A stretch of DNA of 64,000 nt, from positions 50,233 through 114,232 of the forward strand of contig JABLXU010000015.1 in NCBI GenBank assembly GCA_013177805.1, in the 5' to 3' direction. The translations under genes were made by a program, and so were the position numbers. This DNA comes from Candidatus Omnitrophota bacterium. GTDB lineage: Bacteria > Hinthialibacterota > Hinthialibacteria > Hinthialibacterales > Hinthialibacteraceae. A model generated the notes under the pieces. That model was not told the DNA's origin. It worked only from the letters and a program-made list of their open reading frames with translations, and searched no databases. This document shows positions 63,821-64,000 of the stretch, piece after piece; within the stretch, counting starts at the first letter, position 1; each line of letters starts with the position of its first letter.

Positions 63821-64000
63821 TCAGGTGGAGCGGTACAGTTTGCGCCGGTAATAGTCCAGCAAAACGGCGAAAATGATCATACCCCCGATGACCATTTGTT
63901 TCAGGTGATCGGTCACACCCATCAGATCCAATCCGTTACGCAAGACCCCGATGATCAGCGCGCCGAATAAGGTGCCGATGACCGTGCCCTTCCCCCCGAA
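63821..64000 (-). CDS. rbsC: Ribose-type ABC transporter permease, C-terminal fragment
   Basis: The last 59 codons of a permease that continues past the right edge. GGKGTVIGTLFGALIIGVLR, GLDLMGV and QMVIGGMIIFAVLLDYYRR are the conserved end of RbsC/BPD_transp_2 permeases. The stop at 63821-63823 is 25 bases ahead of rbsB, so the genes are in one operon. Confidence 0.93.
   Translation of the reverse strand, partial: FGGKGTVIGTLFGALIIGVLRNGLDLMGVTDHLKQMVIGGMIIFAVLLDYYRRKLYRST

Overview
The window is moderately GC-rich bacterial chromosome. It has tRNA genes, dense housekeeping genes and many exported proteins. Conserved anchors are fumC, moxR, tmk, hisS, mutS2, gpsA, a UvrD/Rep helicase, umuD/umuC, rpmB and rbsK/rbsB/rbsC. 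The style of the exported proteins suggests an uncultured, environmental, planctomycete-like or candidate-phylum lineage such as Sumerlaeota or Hydrogenedentota. That style includes Tat-exported sugar oxidoreductases, Thr-Pro linkers, DUF1080 plus FG-GAP proteins, ASPIC/UnbV proteins, beta-helix proteins and a type II pseudopilin. The lineage is inferred from gene style only; there is no rRNA in the window.

Layout. 1-5.2 kb: a partial Gfo/Idh/MocA oxidoreductase, a secreted Thr-Pro-rich protein, fumC, and an unexplained short transcription unit (a 20-codon ORF with an exceptionally long Shine-Dalgarno match, then hairpins). 5.2-9.2 kb: tRNA-Gly, a bactofilin-CBM48 fusion, a sugar isomerase-like TIM barrel, a glycosyltransferase, tRNA-Thr. 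9.4-13 kb: two tandem paralogous GT-C membrane proteins. 13.1-18.8 kb: moxR-tmk, a sharply A+T-rich two-gene cassette, and a WYL regulator. 19.5-24.2 kb: a repeat protein, a GT39 enzyme, an orphan OppF-type ATPase and an arsC-arsM pair. 24.5-36 kb: hisS, a secreted protein, a metallo-beta-lactamase-fold protein, mutS2, and three exported proteins (beta-helix, C45 acyltransferase, DUF1080/FG-GAP). 36.5-43.2 kb: gpsA, a helicase, and an SOS-controlled umuD followed by umuC. 43.4-49.6 kb: an ASPIC/UnbV and TPR pair, a CBM9-like protein, a pseudopilin and a sialidase-like protein. 49.8-57.5 kb: cold shock protein, a ferredoxin-SufE fusion, a nitronate monooxygenase-like enzyme, a two-component/PP2C/STAS signalling chain and rpmB. 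57.7-64 kb: a Wzz-like protein, an unknown helical protein, a beta-helix protein and a ribose-type ABC operon cut by the window end.

The most distinctive items are the short transcription unit at 4.8-5.2 kb, the A+T-rich cassette at 14.8-17.8 kb, the LexA-type operator on the umuD promoter, the ferredoxin-SufE and bactofilin-CBM48 fusions, and a promoter-plus-hairpin locus near 53.1 kb. No CRISPR array, IS transposase or prophage was seen. Short hairpin-rich intergenic repeats recur at several places.
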